Source: Obelidium mucronatum
Lineage: Eukaryota; Chytridiomycota; Chytridiomycetes; Chytridiales; Chytriomycetaceae
Length of the DNA: 64,000 nucleotides
Assembly (NCBI GenBank): GCA_025765595.1
Contig: JAIVFH010000086.1
Location: 1-64,000, forward strand
Direction of reading: 5' to 3'
A program made the translations under genes and the position numbers. This document shows, one piece after another, positions 1 through 13,262 of the stretch. The notes beneath the pieces were generated by a model. It was not told the origin of the DNA and did not search any database. It saw only the letters and a program-made list of their open reading frames with translations. Positions within the stretch are counted from its first letter, which is position 1, and the number at the start of each line of letters is the position of its first letter.

Positions 1-857
1 CCCGCTGGGTCGACCGTTGAGCGCCTGAAGATGGATGCTGGCGGGAGAAAAGCCCAGTGGGTCGAAACTGTCTCCCACCCACAGCTGAACGCGCCAAACA
101 GCATTGTCGCCGTGAGCGAGTCTTCCTTTTACGTCACAAATGATAAAAAGTATCCACGCGGATTGATGGAGGTTTTCGAAACTTTCTTTGCTTTTCCGTG
201 GGGCCACGTTATGCTACGCGATTCGGAGGCTGGAACAATGAAGTGAGATTGCATTCAAGTCTTGATTCTTTCAAGGATTCCTTACGTGATACTTCTGATT
301 CGTCTAGAATTGCAGCAAAAGACATCACCTATGCAAACGGAATAGTAATTTCATTGGATGGCCAGTGGCTTTTTGTTGCTTCCTCAACCACCGGAACTGT
401 ATTGGTTTATAAACGCGATGTGGAGAAGGGGACATTGAAACTCGCTCAACGACTACAAGTTTACTTGATTGCCGATAACTTGTCGATTGATACTGAAACT
501 GGATACGTATACGCAATCGGATTTACATCGTATATAGATGCATTCAAGATGGTTGCCTTTCGAGACGATTTCTCTGCGAAAAGAGTGGGAGTAGCACGCA
601 TCATTCCAAACAGGCATGCCCGCAGTATTTTATCGATTTTGGCAAGGTCTTTTTCTGACGCTCTTTTTGTGGTCTCTTCAAAACTTAGTGGGGAAGAGCT
701 GTTTTATGGGCGGCCATTTAAAGTAGAGAATGTGTTTTACACTACTGATCCGCTGTTTGCTTCTGCCACCAGTATTGCTGTAGACAGCATGAACGGAAGA
801 ACGTTTTTCGGCGGATTATTTACTCCAGGCATTGTTGTTTGTGAAGGGATTTTATGA
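1..857 (+). CDS. Paraoxonase/arylesterase-like beta-propeller enzyme, 5' partial
   Basis: The reading frame is open from base 1, so the gene starts outside the window. Exon 1-242 encodes NSIVAVSESSFYVTND and FPWGHV. These match the paraoxonase blade that holds the calcium-binding Asn-Asp pair and the following aromatic segment. A 65-nt intron (243-307, GTGAGA to TCTAG) joins in phase 2 to exon 308-857, whose ITYANGIVISLDG and ADNLSIDTETGYVY are the next two conserved blades. The stop is TGA at 855-857. Members of the family hydrolyse esters and lactones with Ca2+. The substrate here is unknown, and no signal peptide can be judged because the N-terminus is missing. SMP-30/strictosidine-synthase-like proteins share the fold and are the main alternative. 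Confidence 0.72.
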
Positions 858-892
858 TCGCTTGTGTCTGAGGAAAATATTAAAATACAAAA

Positions 893-1159
893 ATGAACGA
901 TCAAGATCAAATTGAAGCCACATCAACTGGGGGACTTTTCCCGCATACTCACAAGCTGCTGATTCCTCGATCCGCAGTTTCATTGCCACCTGACCAAGGA
1001 CTTGATCTGATGACCAATTTTGCAACATCTGCCTTCATCTACAACCACCAACACAAGGTACACATCACAAAGGAAGAATTGGAATGCATTGCAAAGGGTG
1101 AAACTGTTTTGATCAAGGATGCCGAAAAGGGTCAACATTCGTTTGAGGTTAAGCTCTGA
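893..1159 (+). CDS. Small hypothetical protein, 88 aa
   Basis: This is a single-exon ORF from ATG at 893 to TGA at 1159, starting 35 bp after the paraoxonase-like stop and reading the same way. The protein is soluble and acidic to neutral, with no transmembrane segment or signal peptide. It has a His-containing N-terminal part (FPHTHKL) and a charged C-terminal half. I do not recognise a family. The AT-rich stretch just upstream could be a short promoter or the 3' UTR of the previous gene. It could also be a terminal exon of a longer transcript. Its reality rests mainly on an intact ORF between two genes. Confidence 0.45.
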   Translation: MNDQDQIEATSTGGLFPHTHKLLIPRSAVSLPPDQGLDLMTNFATSAFIYNHQHKVHITKEELECIAKGETVLIKDAEKGQHSFEVKL

Positions 1160-1349
1160 AAACACACAATTGAAAATATCTCAGGAGTCAGAAGGTTGAG
1201 AGGCACGTGTATTTTTCGAGAATAAATAGATGCTGTACAGAGTCTCCAGTTGTTTGAAATAATGCCTTGTTGAAAAAACGGATCGAAGAAACTCGAATTC
1301 AAAAGTTGCCCGCAAAATACTCTGAAAGAAAGTGCCGATTCTCCCTCCT

Positions 1350-3465
1350 TCAAACCTCCCATGTATCAACATGTTGAGCAATCTCAGAAATCGAGATGCG
1401 AGACTCTGGATCCACCTTGAGACACTTTTCGGCCAAATGCAAGGCTCCAACAAATTTCCCACGCGTGCCATCATCCTCACTCTTCTCCTGCCTAGCCACT
1501 TTTTCGCCAATCCAATCTTCAATCTGCTTTTGAGTCAAATCCTCCCATCCACTCCCACACATGCCCAGCCGAAGCAACAAATACCCCAACATCCAAACGT
1601 CACTTTTGGCATGAGCCTGTATCTCTGGAGGATACTGCGCTATTGCGGTTTGCATGCGGTTACTGTCAGCGTTGCTGTAGTCTGCGCAAAAGTCAAAGTC
1701 AATCAAGATGGCATTGTTCCAAGTCTTTGGGGAATCCCTCAAACAAATATTGGTCGTTCGAATGTCCATATGAGCAAAGGATGCATTCTCGAGGGCGAGC
1801 AAAGAAGACTTCATCAGTGACTGGAAGAGAGATTTGACGAGCTGTGGAGTAGCAGTGGTATCCTTGAGAACATCGTGCAGGGTAGGACCGTAGAATGGCA
1901 TAGAAATAAAAGGAGCTCGGAAAACCCAATCAATCAATGGGTTTGTGTAGGGAGGAGGGACGTCTAATTGCTTGATTTCGTTTTTAACATGACTCAATTC
2001 CGCTTCGATGCCTGCTGTGTTTCTGACCAATTCTGAAGCCTTGACCACGAGTTCGGCGAGGATATCTTTGATTGCACTGCTTTCATCTACTACCGATTTT
2101 TCCTCTGCGGTCAGCATCAAGGTGTCTCCGCCGTTCGTTTCCAATTCAGCACGCCTCTCAGCCAATTCAGTACGCTTTTCTGCCAATTCCGCACGCTTTT
2201 CCGCCAATTCAGCACGCTTTGTAGCCAACTCACGACCCCTCTTCTCCAATTCACGACCCCTCTTCTCCAATTCCGCTCGCCTCTTCTCGTCATTCGCCCG
2301 AAGCTCTCGAAACAGACTTAAGACCTCAGACCCATTCGTGTTGCAAAGATAGTGGTTGAACATTCGGTAAATGCGCTCGCCTACACGGAGAACAGGGTTT
2401 GTGAGGGACTGATGGCTAGTGATGGTCTTTCCCGTATTTTCACCTCCAATCTCGTTCGGGAAACGCAGAGCATATTCAGAGAGAGGCATCCAAGTATATT
2501 GTGGTGCACTTGTAAGGGCAGTTTTGTAGGGCAATGCCCTGACCAAAAGGCATTTCGCCCACCCAATGTATCGAGCTATTGTTTCTGCCATTTCTCGCCC
2601 CTTCAAAACATCGACTCCATTGCATAGCAAAGCGACCACTTTGATGGAATTGGTCCCAGGAAATTTTGATGAGAATGCAGGCCTTGTGCGTCAACACCAT
2701 TGTGTATGCGCACAACTCTTCCCCAAAGAATACTCTTTTTTCAGCGTCGGACAGATGGGGGAGAACTCTGAGCATGCTATACAAAATGTACGTAGATGCC
2801 TGAATGACGGAGCCAGGGGGTGTAATGGGTCCAGCGCAGGGTTCTTGGAGTTTGAGGAGAAACTGGTCAACAGACAATGCAAAAACAAACGTGGACTCAA
2901 AAACAGCGTCTCCTTCTGGAAGTGATGGAATTGGTACTTTGCTGCAATAATAACATTCAGGATGCTTAAACTCTGCGTCGTTCAGACAAATGCTGAAGTC
3001 TGGTACTCCTTTTAGAGGGAAATTCACATGTGCTCCAGAGCTGTCAGCGGTCCACTTGGATGCAACTTTTGGCAGAATGACTTCATTGCTCAGATAGATA
3101 CCATTAGAACATCCTTTAGCGGCTGCTGAGCCTGTGGACAATATTCGTCGCACTGACTGCTGAATCAAAATGACTTCAGCATCCTCAGGTAATTCTTGCT
3201 CAACGGTCATTGCCTCCAAGATTCTATCAGTCCACTGCGACAACTCTTTGCTACTATGGTCAACTTCAATCATCAAATTGGGCTCCATCCGAGACAGAAA
3301 GAGGTTATCTGAGAGAATGGGTAAATGGCGGAGACACAAGCAGTCACGGTTGTCTGTTGTCTCGTCTGTTGTCTCGATATTTGAGGCCGAATCGGACTGT
3401 CGCTGTCGCCTGTGTTTGCTGATTCCAGAGTCATTATCACTTTGTAAACGTCGCTTCACTTTCAT
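1350..3465 (-). CDS. PD-(D/E)XK nuclease-like plus protein-kinase-like fusion, with heptad repeat
   Basis: Two overlapping minus-strand frames form one gene: 3465 to about 2640 and about 2660 to 1350. The first part has VPDFSICLNDAEFKHPE, a PD...ExK pattern typical of restriction-endonuclease-fold domains, followed by a helical region. The second part has a charged heptad run built from 21-bp tandem repeats (about 2150-2290; units such as KRAELAE). It ends in a kinase C-lobe with HMDIRTTN (catalytic Asp and Asn), IDFDF in place of DFG, PPE and SDVWMLG. No glycine-rich loop is evident. REase-kinase fusions are known among CR (Crinkler-type) effectors of eukaryotes, and I infer a relative, but no CR header domain is visible. 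Joining the two frames needs a one-base shift or an unrecognised short intron near 2640-2670, so the gene may be broken or misassembled. Confidence 0.6.
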
Positions 3466-3663
3466 TTTAATCAGTCGTTGCCTTTGGAGTTATAACTATT
3501 TTATTTACTTCAATTCGTCTATTTTTATTGGAAATTGAACAATTAACAAAACTGCACTTATGAATACAGAGATACAAAAAGAAAAAAAAGATTACAAAGC
3601 ACGAAAGAAAACCGAGACTTGTAAATGTGCAGCAGAGTCAACCAAAAAAAAAAAGTTTCCTTT

Positions 3664-6600
3664 TCAACATTTACGGGAATACAACTCGCCCAACCACAAA
3701 ACTTGCTCATGTTCACGCCAGTACCTTGTAATCGAGAACACAGACTGCGTTTTCAAACCAAACAGGGAACCAAGACGTTCTCTCATTTGCCCAATCTTGG
3801 GGTCCATGATACGCTCTTCCAAAGCCTCGGGTCCTTGCGCAATCAACTCTTGGATAGTCATGGAGGTATCGGCAAATGTGGGGTCCACAAAAGTGTCCAA
3901 TCCGTTGGTCATGGAGAACACTTGGAGCTGACCCAAGGCCAACTGACGAGATCTTGAGGGAGGAACGATGGCACCATAAAGGGCGCCAGTCTTCATGTCT
4001 GAAATAACTTCAAGAGATCCACCGACATTGGTACAGACTACAGGAAGTCCGCAAAGTCCAGCTTCACCAATAGCCAATGGCAAGCCTTCGGTAATCGAAG
4101 AATTGACAAAGATCCACCCGGTTGGTAGAACCAAAGCAGGATTACCAAGACCCTTCAAAATGACGTTCGATTCAATGTTCAAATCCTTAATGGCCATTCG
4201 GCAAGCTACGGTGTACGCCATGTCAACTTCAAGGGATCCGTAAATGTGAAGCTGGTAGCTTGTTAGCTTGAATTCATGGACAATGTAGTATGCAGCCTTG
4301 ATGGCGTTCATAACGTCCTTCAATGGCGAAACGTGCGATAACATGACAGCAGTTGGAGTTTTCTTTGCCAGCTCACGGCGAATGCTGAACTTTTTCAAGT
4401 TCATTCCGTTCAGAACAGCTGAGCATTTGGCATGAAGAGCAGTTCGTTCATAATCGTTCAAGTACTTGCCTAATGAGGAACAGTCAGATACCAATTAAAA
4501 GATAAGCATAAAATAAATTAAACTGTACCTCCTGCCAAGTGCGCAGCCCACATAACGTTTTGAATATTTGTGCAAGGAGTAACATAATCGGCACGGTGGT
4601 ACGCCAAACGGGTACATACCCGAGTCAATCCAATAAACCCAATTTGCGTAAACGCAGGCATTCCATCAGCGACAAAGAGCAAACAAACGCTCACGCCATA
4701 GCATACCGTGATCCCAAATAATGACAGAAGAACCATGAATAACCTTGGAAATAACAGCAATCAGTGATTGTGTCCCGTGATGAGAAACGTGAACAACAGG
4801 AATGTCCGGAATCTCCTTGCTGAGAATCAACAAGAGTCTTGAAAACAGCGTAAAGAGCATACTAATGTGCGCTAGAGTAGGTGACTCTTGCTTCAGGAGA
4901 AGTCCAGCCTTCTCCATGTCCTTGGCCTTTTGCAAAAGGAGAGACATCCAGGCTTTTTGAGTCAATGGGTGATTCCAAGACATCTTCCAGTCATAGATTC
5001 TAAAGTACTTGTACAAAGAGACAATCATGTGCTCATCTTGCTGGATTCGCTGGTTGTCCAAATCTTCTGTCATACACGCATCAATGAGCTGGCGAACCAA
5101 TGGAACAAAGACAGTTGCAACAACCAGATCAGTGGTCTTGTTGGATCGAATGCGCAAGTCTCCGAAAGCCGTAGTCTTGTAAAAGTTTTCCAAAGGACTT
5201 CCCATGTCATTATCGAAAATCGGAAGGTACGTAATAGACTTGATGTTCCTTTCAATCTGGTAATCCTTCTTTTCTAGCTCCATTTCCGCAATCTCTGCAA
5301 TAGCCGTCCACCGAACTCGAGCAAGTGAGTCAACAACATCACGACGACAAGATCCAACCCCTCCACCACCAGTCGGCCACGTTCCACTATCCAAACAAAT
5401 GGCCTCCAAAGTATCTTCGTAATCTTTTCCGCTAAGCTGATCGAAGGAGGAAATCTTTTCGCTATCTCCACCGTTACTCATAATCAAGAGATCAGAGAAC
5501 CGAATCTGGAGACGCGTCCGTGTGGCGGGTCTATCAGCGACATACAAAACATTGTTCAAGTGGTCACGATTGTCTTCCAAGAAGCGAACAGCTTGATCGG
5601 CTCGCCCAGTGAATCGGTAAATCCAGTACTGGCGCAACGCTGGCTCTTTTCTCAGAATGTTTTGATCCAACACACGAGCAAAGACTCCTGGAATTTTTCC
5701 AGCTCTCCAAGAAGCCCAAAGGATATCACGACGACGACGAGTAACGTAAGGGGTGGAGCAGTATTCGATACTCTTGAGTCCCATGAATGGGAATCCTCTA
5801 CGGAACTCATACTGTCGGAGAGGACTTAATTCTTTGGTCATGAGTTCGCAACTATCGAAAATGCTCTTGAACGGCAGAAGTTGCATGATACCATAGTGAT
5901 CATCTGTCAAAAAAAATTAAGATAGTTAGCTTTGCTCATACTCATCCGGTGTGTTGTCCAAAAAAACAAACCAATAATTTCAGGAGGAGAAGGAATTTCC
6001 TCATCCTTGGCAGCAGCAATAGCAACAGAAGTGGATCCAGTCTCAACAGATTCCAAAACAGTGCGAGTACAGGATGCTTTGGATGCGAGTAATCATACTT
6101 GATCGCAAGTGTAGTTCCAGAAACACCATCCGAATATTTGACACTCCACGGCTGAAGCGGTGCTTCAACATCACTGAATGGCGCATATTCCACAGAAACT
6201 CTCCACTTTGGAGAGTCTGGTCTCTTGAAAATCGCCCAACTTGGAGTCTTACTGATCAATGGAACGTTATATCCAAACTCGACATGAATAGTGACTTGTT
6301 CACCACTGAACCGATGGTTCCTTCTCAACTCAGCGTAGTGAACCATACCCAACAAAGGCCCACTGGTATAAAAGTGATGCGTTTCTAAAACGTCACGATC
6401 AGTTTTGATGACCCCAGATCCCACATCATAGTCAAACACGGATCTGCTGATTGGGTACTTGTAATTGTCACGACTGAAATCATACAGATGCATCTTATGG
6501 ACAACACCATTCGCGTTGAGGAACTTTTCATGGACAATTTGAATCGAGTCCCGTGTTCTGCGAACCAAAGCAAGTGCCATCGCCTTATCAGATGGCTGCG

Positions 6601-9600
6601 GCGTCCAACCGATAGGCTTTTCTCCAGCATAACGCTTCAGTTCCACAAATGTACTGTTCTTGACTTGGCTTGCTTCACTGGCCTTGTCGCTGGGTGAAAC
6701 ATGAGTTGTGTATACAACTTCGGCTCCTTCCAACACGTCAATACGCGCCAACGTTGAGTTCTCATAGCGGTGAACGCGAACTACACCAAGCTCAGACCGC
6801 CGTTGGAAGTCGGTAATAACCTTGCTGCGGCGGAACAAGAGGGCTTGATTGATTTTATCAAAGATGGCCTGATTGATACTGTGCAAAAGACACAGTGGGT
6901 ACTGCGCAAACTTTGGAAGCAAAGCAACTTCTCTTGAGAAAGAAGTGTCGCAAGTCAAGGCGAAATAGTAGGTCGCAAAGAAGACATTGATATTGTCGGA
7001 AAGACGGCGTAAAGCAGAACGCCCAACCATTGTCTTTGGGAAAACTGGCGTCGGGTTGTCTCCGACACAGTTGCTAGCGTATGCGGCAACCTTGACAGTT
7101 GTCATTGACATCAACACACAGTGTTCCATCAAGACATTTAATGGGGCATGCTGCTTTTTGTTGCTGTAAAGAATATTTTGGAGCTTGCCATTCAGAGTAG
7201 TTGGAGCCGAGTTGCAAATCTCAAGAAGGCGTTGCTTTGTCGTGGGACTCTGGAGAAACAAAAAAAAAAAATATCAGTCTGCAAAAAAAAGAAGCGATAA
7301 AAAAAAGCAACTCACATCAAATCCATTAGAAACCAAAACATTCCACGATTTCGCCACATTCAGAATAAACTGCCTCTCTTCAGTCGACAAATACTCTCGA
7401 CCCCAGTACCGATTCACATCCAACCCAAACGTAGAATACCTCGAAATATTGGCCTCCGTATTCGAAACCACACGATCACAGTGATACGCCGCAGATTGAT
7501 CCAACTCCCGCTGCACACGCCTTGGGATCTCAAACGAATCATTCCACAAGGACTGAATCAAAACTTCCATCACACACGCTCTCGAATGACTCCACCCCAT
7601 GGATTCAGAAACTTCATGAATCAAGCTTTCACACAGAATCATCACCTTGTCTGTGATATCCAAGCCATTCATATTCGCAACAAAGACTTCCAAGTCTTCT
7701 CGGCCTTCTGGTTTCACTGCAATGGCAGAATACGAGATCCCACCTGCATCCAGTGTTCCTGGGGTTTCCCGAATCACCACGGTTCCACGGTTGAATCGGC
7801 CCATGGAAGTTCGAATCAAGTGGACCAGGTCGTCGGCTGTTCCACTCAACAAATCCATCTTGGGCACTTTGTTGATGGTGTTTTCGAGAAGCGCCAGACA
7901 GTCAAGCCCTGTCGAAGAGGTGGGAGAGTGGTACTTGAAGTCATCCTTTTGTGACAACAACTGCTTGGCATAGATTTCTCGTTGGTTACGGGTGTACAAG
8001 TTTGAAGAAAATCCAATCATTCTTTGTCCAGAAGTTCTCAATCTAGGTCCTGTTAACAGTCGAAATAAAAAAATCAGCCAACAAAAACAACAAGAAGCGA
8101 CAAGAAGAAAAAAAACTTTCATACCAATAGAAATATCATAATACGGCGACCGAACTCGTTCATGGAACCGAACCACCAAACAACAAATCGCGAAACCCCA
8201 ACACCCCAACCCAGTCGCCAACAAAACATACCTCTCATCTCCCATCACACGAATCAAAGTCGAAGAAACCGCTAAACCAGCCACAATCGAACCACCCAAA
8301 AACTTATTCAACAAGTGTTCATCCGTCACTAACAAACATTTTGTTGAACAGACCCACAAGGAGACCTGTAAAGTTGGCACAACCGATCCCATACGTCCAA
8401 AACACAGAGTAGAGGGAATCATGCAGATACGCGTGTACCCCGACAATACCAGACACGAAAATGAAAATAAAGAGTGTGCGGACCGCAAACTTTTTCAACT
8501 CGGATCGGTAAATATTATCCGTGTAGTCTTGGTACTGAGCAATCAAGAACTGAGGGTTCTCCACTGACGACGCACTGGCGTACTTGAACTGGTTGATTCT
8601 TTCAGAGCACGACAAGATGGTCAATTCAAGGAACCCAGACGCCAACAACAAGTAAATAGTCGCAAAAGCGATTCCTTCAGGTACTCAAATTCTGGATATT
8701 GATGGACACTGCCCCCGTTCCAATCAAAATCGCAAACTTGTCAATAAAGATGATGACAAAATAGAGGAACCCAAAAACAATAGCTGGCGCTTCCAATTGG
8801 AACAACAAGGCACCACGGTTCAATTTATCGACTTGATACTTTCTGAGACAGAGTTTCAACAGCCTGTTTCGCAAGGGCATCCCATTCCGCACTAAAAGTC
8901 TTGATACTACTCGGCGCAACCGCAGCTTCTCTCCATAAACCAAGCCATCAACGGCCTTTCCCACTTGAACTGGCGAATACGTTCCTTGATTCTCTCATCC
9001 AAACCAACCACTGGATTCCTCAAGGCGTGCTCCAAACGGTCCGCGAACCACTCAGAAGCCCCACGTTCCCAAAGCCGCATCTTGCGGTCCGTTTCTTCGG
9101 GTGCTTCATTTTCATCCACCTTGACTGGCTTCTTTTGAACTCCTTCATATACTTTGAGAATATAGTCTTTGCTTGTGATTTTAACTGCTGCAGGCCAATC
9201 CAGAAACTCCTTGGAAATGGATCCGTACCGGTAAAACATGAATACAACTGTGAGTGCCATATTTCCAAGGTAAATCGCCCACACAATCTTTCCATGAGAA
9301 TCGTCATTGAATGCGAACCGACAAATGATGGGTGGCAGCATGAGGAATACAATACTTTGAACGCATGTAAGAGGTCCAGCTGATTTGTAAAACGCAACGG
9401 ATGGGTCTCTGAAAGCAACGAGTACAGCGTACATGATCATGTAGAGACCAAAGATCATTGGGTAAACCGCTCCCATGAGAATGAGGAGCCAATCAGTGCG
9501 TCACGAGCAAGTAGATGCAAAGCGCAACCAAGAGTCCTACAAAAATCAGGAACGAAATACTGGCCACGAGACGGTGGGAGACGGCAGCGATCATGACGGA

Positions 9601-12600
9601 AATACTCATTTGATAAAAGTAAAAGGACATTGTACGACCAAAACTGTTCATCAAGGCACCAACAAACGGGAAGCTCACTGTGTCCATGATGATTTAGCAA
9701 CAACAAAAAAACAACGACAACAAACAAGTTTAACAAACCAAGGAAAGCAATGGACGAAGCCTGAACAGTATCCATGTCCATCCTATTACTCGCAAACAAC
9801 CCACTGTTCAGCACAGCATTCATGGCGATATCCACCAAAATCGGGTAAATGTAAATATAAGAATTGGCAATCAATCGACCCATTCTAAAGTCAGCATTAC
9901 GATACTGGTCGTCATCCGGATCTTGAAACTCCTCCTCTTCTACATCGACGCGACGCTCCTCATTGAACATTTTCCCACGTTGAACGGCATGGAATGCAGG
10001 CGCCAATTGAATACTCGACAAGCAAAAGATTTCTTGCAAAGTGGATTGCGTTGTGGCCATTTCAAGACACACGGCGACTTGATCCTTTTCAGGCAAGATT
10101 TGGGTGGATAAATCTGTAATGGCCAATTCAAGCTCCAAATACGCACACCGACGGCACGCTTTACGGATAAGGAAGGCAAGACAACAGAGAACGTAACTCA
10201 AGTCGCGTTCACCACTGTGGACGAACTGTCGCAAGAGTTTTTCGACACCAGCGCACATTTGGTTGACTGTGCTGAGGCCGTGTTCTGGACGTGTTTGGCG
10301 ACCAAAGTATTCAACGAGTTCTTCTTCGGCCAAGTTTGCGGGGGCGTATTCCTTTTCCAGCATTGTCTTCATGCAGTCGGTGAAGGCTTAAAATACGAGT
10401 TCATTTTTAGATGACTGAAAAACAAGAATATTGATAAGATAACATACCTTCTTGTGTAACCAACAGATACTCGACACAATCATTCACATACAACGCAACA
10501 GACTTCAAATAAGTCTGCTTCACCTTGAGTCGACGATGATCGCTCAATAGCCTGGAGAACATCCGCAGAGTTACGAACATACGAGACCAACTTGGACCGA
10601 TAAGCAGACTTGATTTCATGAACAATGCGAACGGGAATTGGCAAATTGAACTCATTGTTCTTGTTCTTTTGAGCACTGGAGATATTTCGTTTTAGCCAGC
10701 AATTCTCAAAAAAAAAATAAAATAAAAAAAAACCAATACCTGACAAGACCTTCAACAACACCACAAACCCCATTCTTGTACCCTCTGTGTTTCATAAAAG
10801 CATGCAAAACAGCCTCCTCCAAACAAGGATGACCATCCGACACAAAGATAAACAACTGTCCATCTCGTTCCTCAGTCAAAGCCCAAATAGGATCATAGTC
10901 AACACCCTCTGATTTATCTTTGGAATAAAGGCTAACCTTGGTACCCAACCAGACTCTAACAACATCTTTCCGCAATCCATCAGCAAGCATACGAAGCGCC
11001 TGGATAACTTGAAACTGAGTCTCCCCATCCAAGAGATTCAAGACCCATTTCGTGGATGGAGTTGCAGTAGCGGGATCAGTCATTTCATCAAACAGCGACA
11101 ACATGGAAACAAAAGCTGGTGAGAAGGCTTCGGTGTCTGTGCCCAAATCTAAATTGTAACGAGCGGCTGCGAGGAAGGTTCTTTGCTTTCAAGTCCCAGA
11201 GAACTTTGAGGACCAAGTCGCCGAGGTCTGCTTGACGAGCAGGGTTTATTGCGATTCCAAAGTGTTTATGCTGGATCCCGGATTTCCTTGTTTTTGAAAA
11301 GGAGAGGGAGACCTTGTGGAAGAAGCCGCTGAGAAGCTCCGTCATTGAAGCGTCGACGGCAGGGGCTAGACTTCCAAGAACGGGGGACTGCGGGAATAAG
11401 ACACGTTCATAGATGGAAGGAGCAAAGTCTTGAGCGCGAAGACCAGAAAATAAGGCGTGATGTGTCTTCCAGAATTCGCTTGACGGTTTCAAGGTGGAGA
11501 TGATTCGGTTTAAATGGGAGGGACTGATTTCGTGGTCCTTGAATCCTTTGCTGACAAGATCCGTGTATGTTTGCTCAGCGAGTTTTTGAAGAGATAGAAC
11601 GGACGGGGCGGTTGAAATTTCGAGCATGTCGGTGGAGACGACCAAGTTTTTGTTTGGAGCAATGTCGAAAACAGAGTTCATGCCGGCAGTTTTGGAGATC
11701 CAGAATTTGAAGTTGTTTCCAACAAAGAATTTGATTGCAAAGTTGAGAACGTGGAATGAAACGACTGATTCGACGCATTCAACGCAAAAGACACTGAAAT
11801 CCTTGCGCATAGAGATTTCCATTTTCAGTGCCTTCATTTGCTTTTCAAAGACTGCTCGATCGGCGCTTTTGAGTTTGTTGTTGTTTAGTGTGTTGAATTA
11901 AAAGAATCGTGGTGGTGATGGGCGATGAAGAAAGAATACGATGAAGAAAGAATGCACCACCTTTGGCAATAGAGACCCGCCTTCGGCGGAAAAGAAAAAA
12001 TTCACCGCCTTCGGCGGTAGACTTCGCTTCGCTCAGTAAAGAATACACCGGCCCTTCGGCGGTAGACTTCGCTTCGCTCAGTTCACCATACTCACTTTGA
12101 ACGAATCCTAACATTCCCATCATAATCCAACAAAACATTACTCAAAACCAAACCATTAAACAAATCTCTCAAATGATCCAAAACCACCATTCCAAACTCA
12201 TCCAACAACAAAACGACTGGAACATCATTAAAAACCCAAGTTTCACGAAGAGCTTTAAAGAGTTGAGCCAGATTTGATTCAAGGGCGGGAAATTGTTCAT
12301 AGACAGCGACACAGTTTGAGAAAAAGAAACCACTCATTGGCATTGAAATGTTTGTGAAATCGTCAGTGATTTCTTGGAGCATAAACATTGCAAATGTCAT
12401 GAGACCGAGGTAGGCACGTTTGGCAGTGTACATTTTGAAGAGGGAGAGGACATCGACTTCGGCAATTTGGTATTTTGTACGGGAAGTGAGAACGTGGCGG
12501 AGACGGCTCATTGGAGAGTGGTCGTCGTCGTGGCCCTAGAAAGAGTGAGACGACATTTTTTTTTAAAAATGCATGCCAAGACGCATTTTTGCACTTGAAG

Positions 12601-13222
12601 GGGAGCCAGCCAACAGACACCTCCCCCCAAAACAAAACCACACCCCCCCGTACCTCAAAGTTACCAAGCGACGATCGAGAGTAGTCCATGATTCCCAGGA
12701 AGCTCTTTATCCTGGACGACTTTTTCTTGTTTCCGGAAGTGATTGACGAGCGCGAGGCGCCGACGGACGAGCGCGAAAAGTTACCGCTGGACTCGCGGGC
12801 CATCGCGGGCGGCGGGGGCGGGATGCGTTCGGGCAGACTCATTGACATTGAGGCGTCCCTGATCAGCATCGCATTCGACGAGGTCTTGAGCGAGATTGAC
12901 ACGCCCGAGCCAGAGCGCGAGAAGCCGTCGAGGTCGTCCTTCGCCATGTTGACCAGGTCGTGCAGCGGCAGCACGAGCAGGTCGACTGGCGCCCAGTACT
13001 CGTAGTTTGCGTACAGCTCGGCCAGCGACTGCTCGCGGTCCGGGCGGAACACGGCGAACGAGGCGCAGGCGGCGCTGGCGAACGGCTGGCCGAAGAAGAC
13101 GTTGTTGGCGCTGTTGTTGATGAGCGCGAGCTCGACGCTGTCCTCGCTGCCGGTGACGGACGACGTGAAGCTGCGCGTGCGGCTGCCCAGCTTCAGCAGC
13201 GCCCCCGGCCGCATGCGCGTGC

Positions 13223-13254
<32 letters not shown>

Positions 13255-13262
13255 GTCGACAT
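3664..13262 (-). CDS. GT-A: giant membrane PelF-like GT4 glycosyltransferase (tandem copy 1)
   Basis: The protein has about 2,900 residues. Exons read from the minus strand include 13262-12654, 12535-12096, 11865-10740, 10675-10448 and 10386 onward, down to 3664. Order of regions: Ser/Pro-rich N-terminus; a long soluble region of unknown fold; a multi-helix membrane region (about 9.9-8.1 kb); a second soluble region; then a GT part. The GT part has SGTWPTGGGGVGSCRRD, a PelF-type glycine loop; HVSHHGTQSL then WDHGMLWRERL, the PelF-type HG..R segment; and the GT4 EX7E motif in ITEGLPLAIGEAG. PelF polymerises a hexosamine-containing exopolysaccharide in bacteria together with the membrane protein PelG. 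By analogy I infer synthesis or export of a wall or surface polysaccharide. Eight +1 frame breaks relative to copy 2 are seen (near 11165, 10512, 9495, 8924, 8848, 8679, 8325, 4668). Copy 2 lies 712 bp upstream in the same orientation. Confidence 0.75.
11976..12081 (-). repeat. Intronic cluster of GNA-loop hairpin palindromes in GT-A
   Basis: These lie inside the 230-nt intron 11866-12095 (donor GTGAGT, acceptor AAAAG). Units are at about 11976-11990, 12003-12018 and 12046-12063. In transcript sense the core is CCGCCGAAGGCGG: five or six base pairs closed by a GAA loop. Two copies of a flanking segment (about 12019-12036 and 12064-12081) contain GCGAAGC in sense, itself a C-GNA-G mini-hairpin sequence. 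The intron is two to three times longer than most in the window because of these insertions. Confidence 0.85.

Noticed and set aside
893..1159. 3' exon of the paraoxonase-like gene
   Set aside because: The upstream ORF ends in a proper stop at the family's usual C-terminal position, and no donor joins the two.
3664..13262. Calling GT-A a pseudogene because of its eight frame breaks
   Set aside because: All domains, motifs and splice sites are preserved, and the same kind of break occurs in essential genes such as eEF1B-gamma and in GT-B. Gene-specific decay is therefore not shown.
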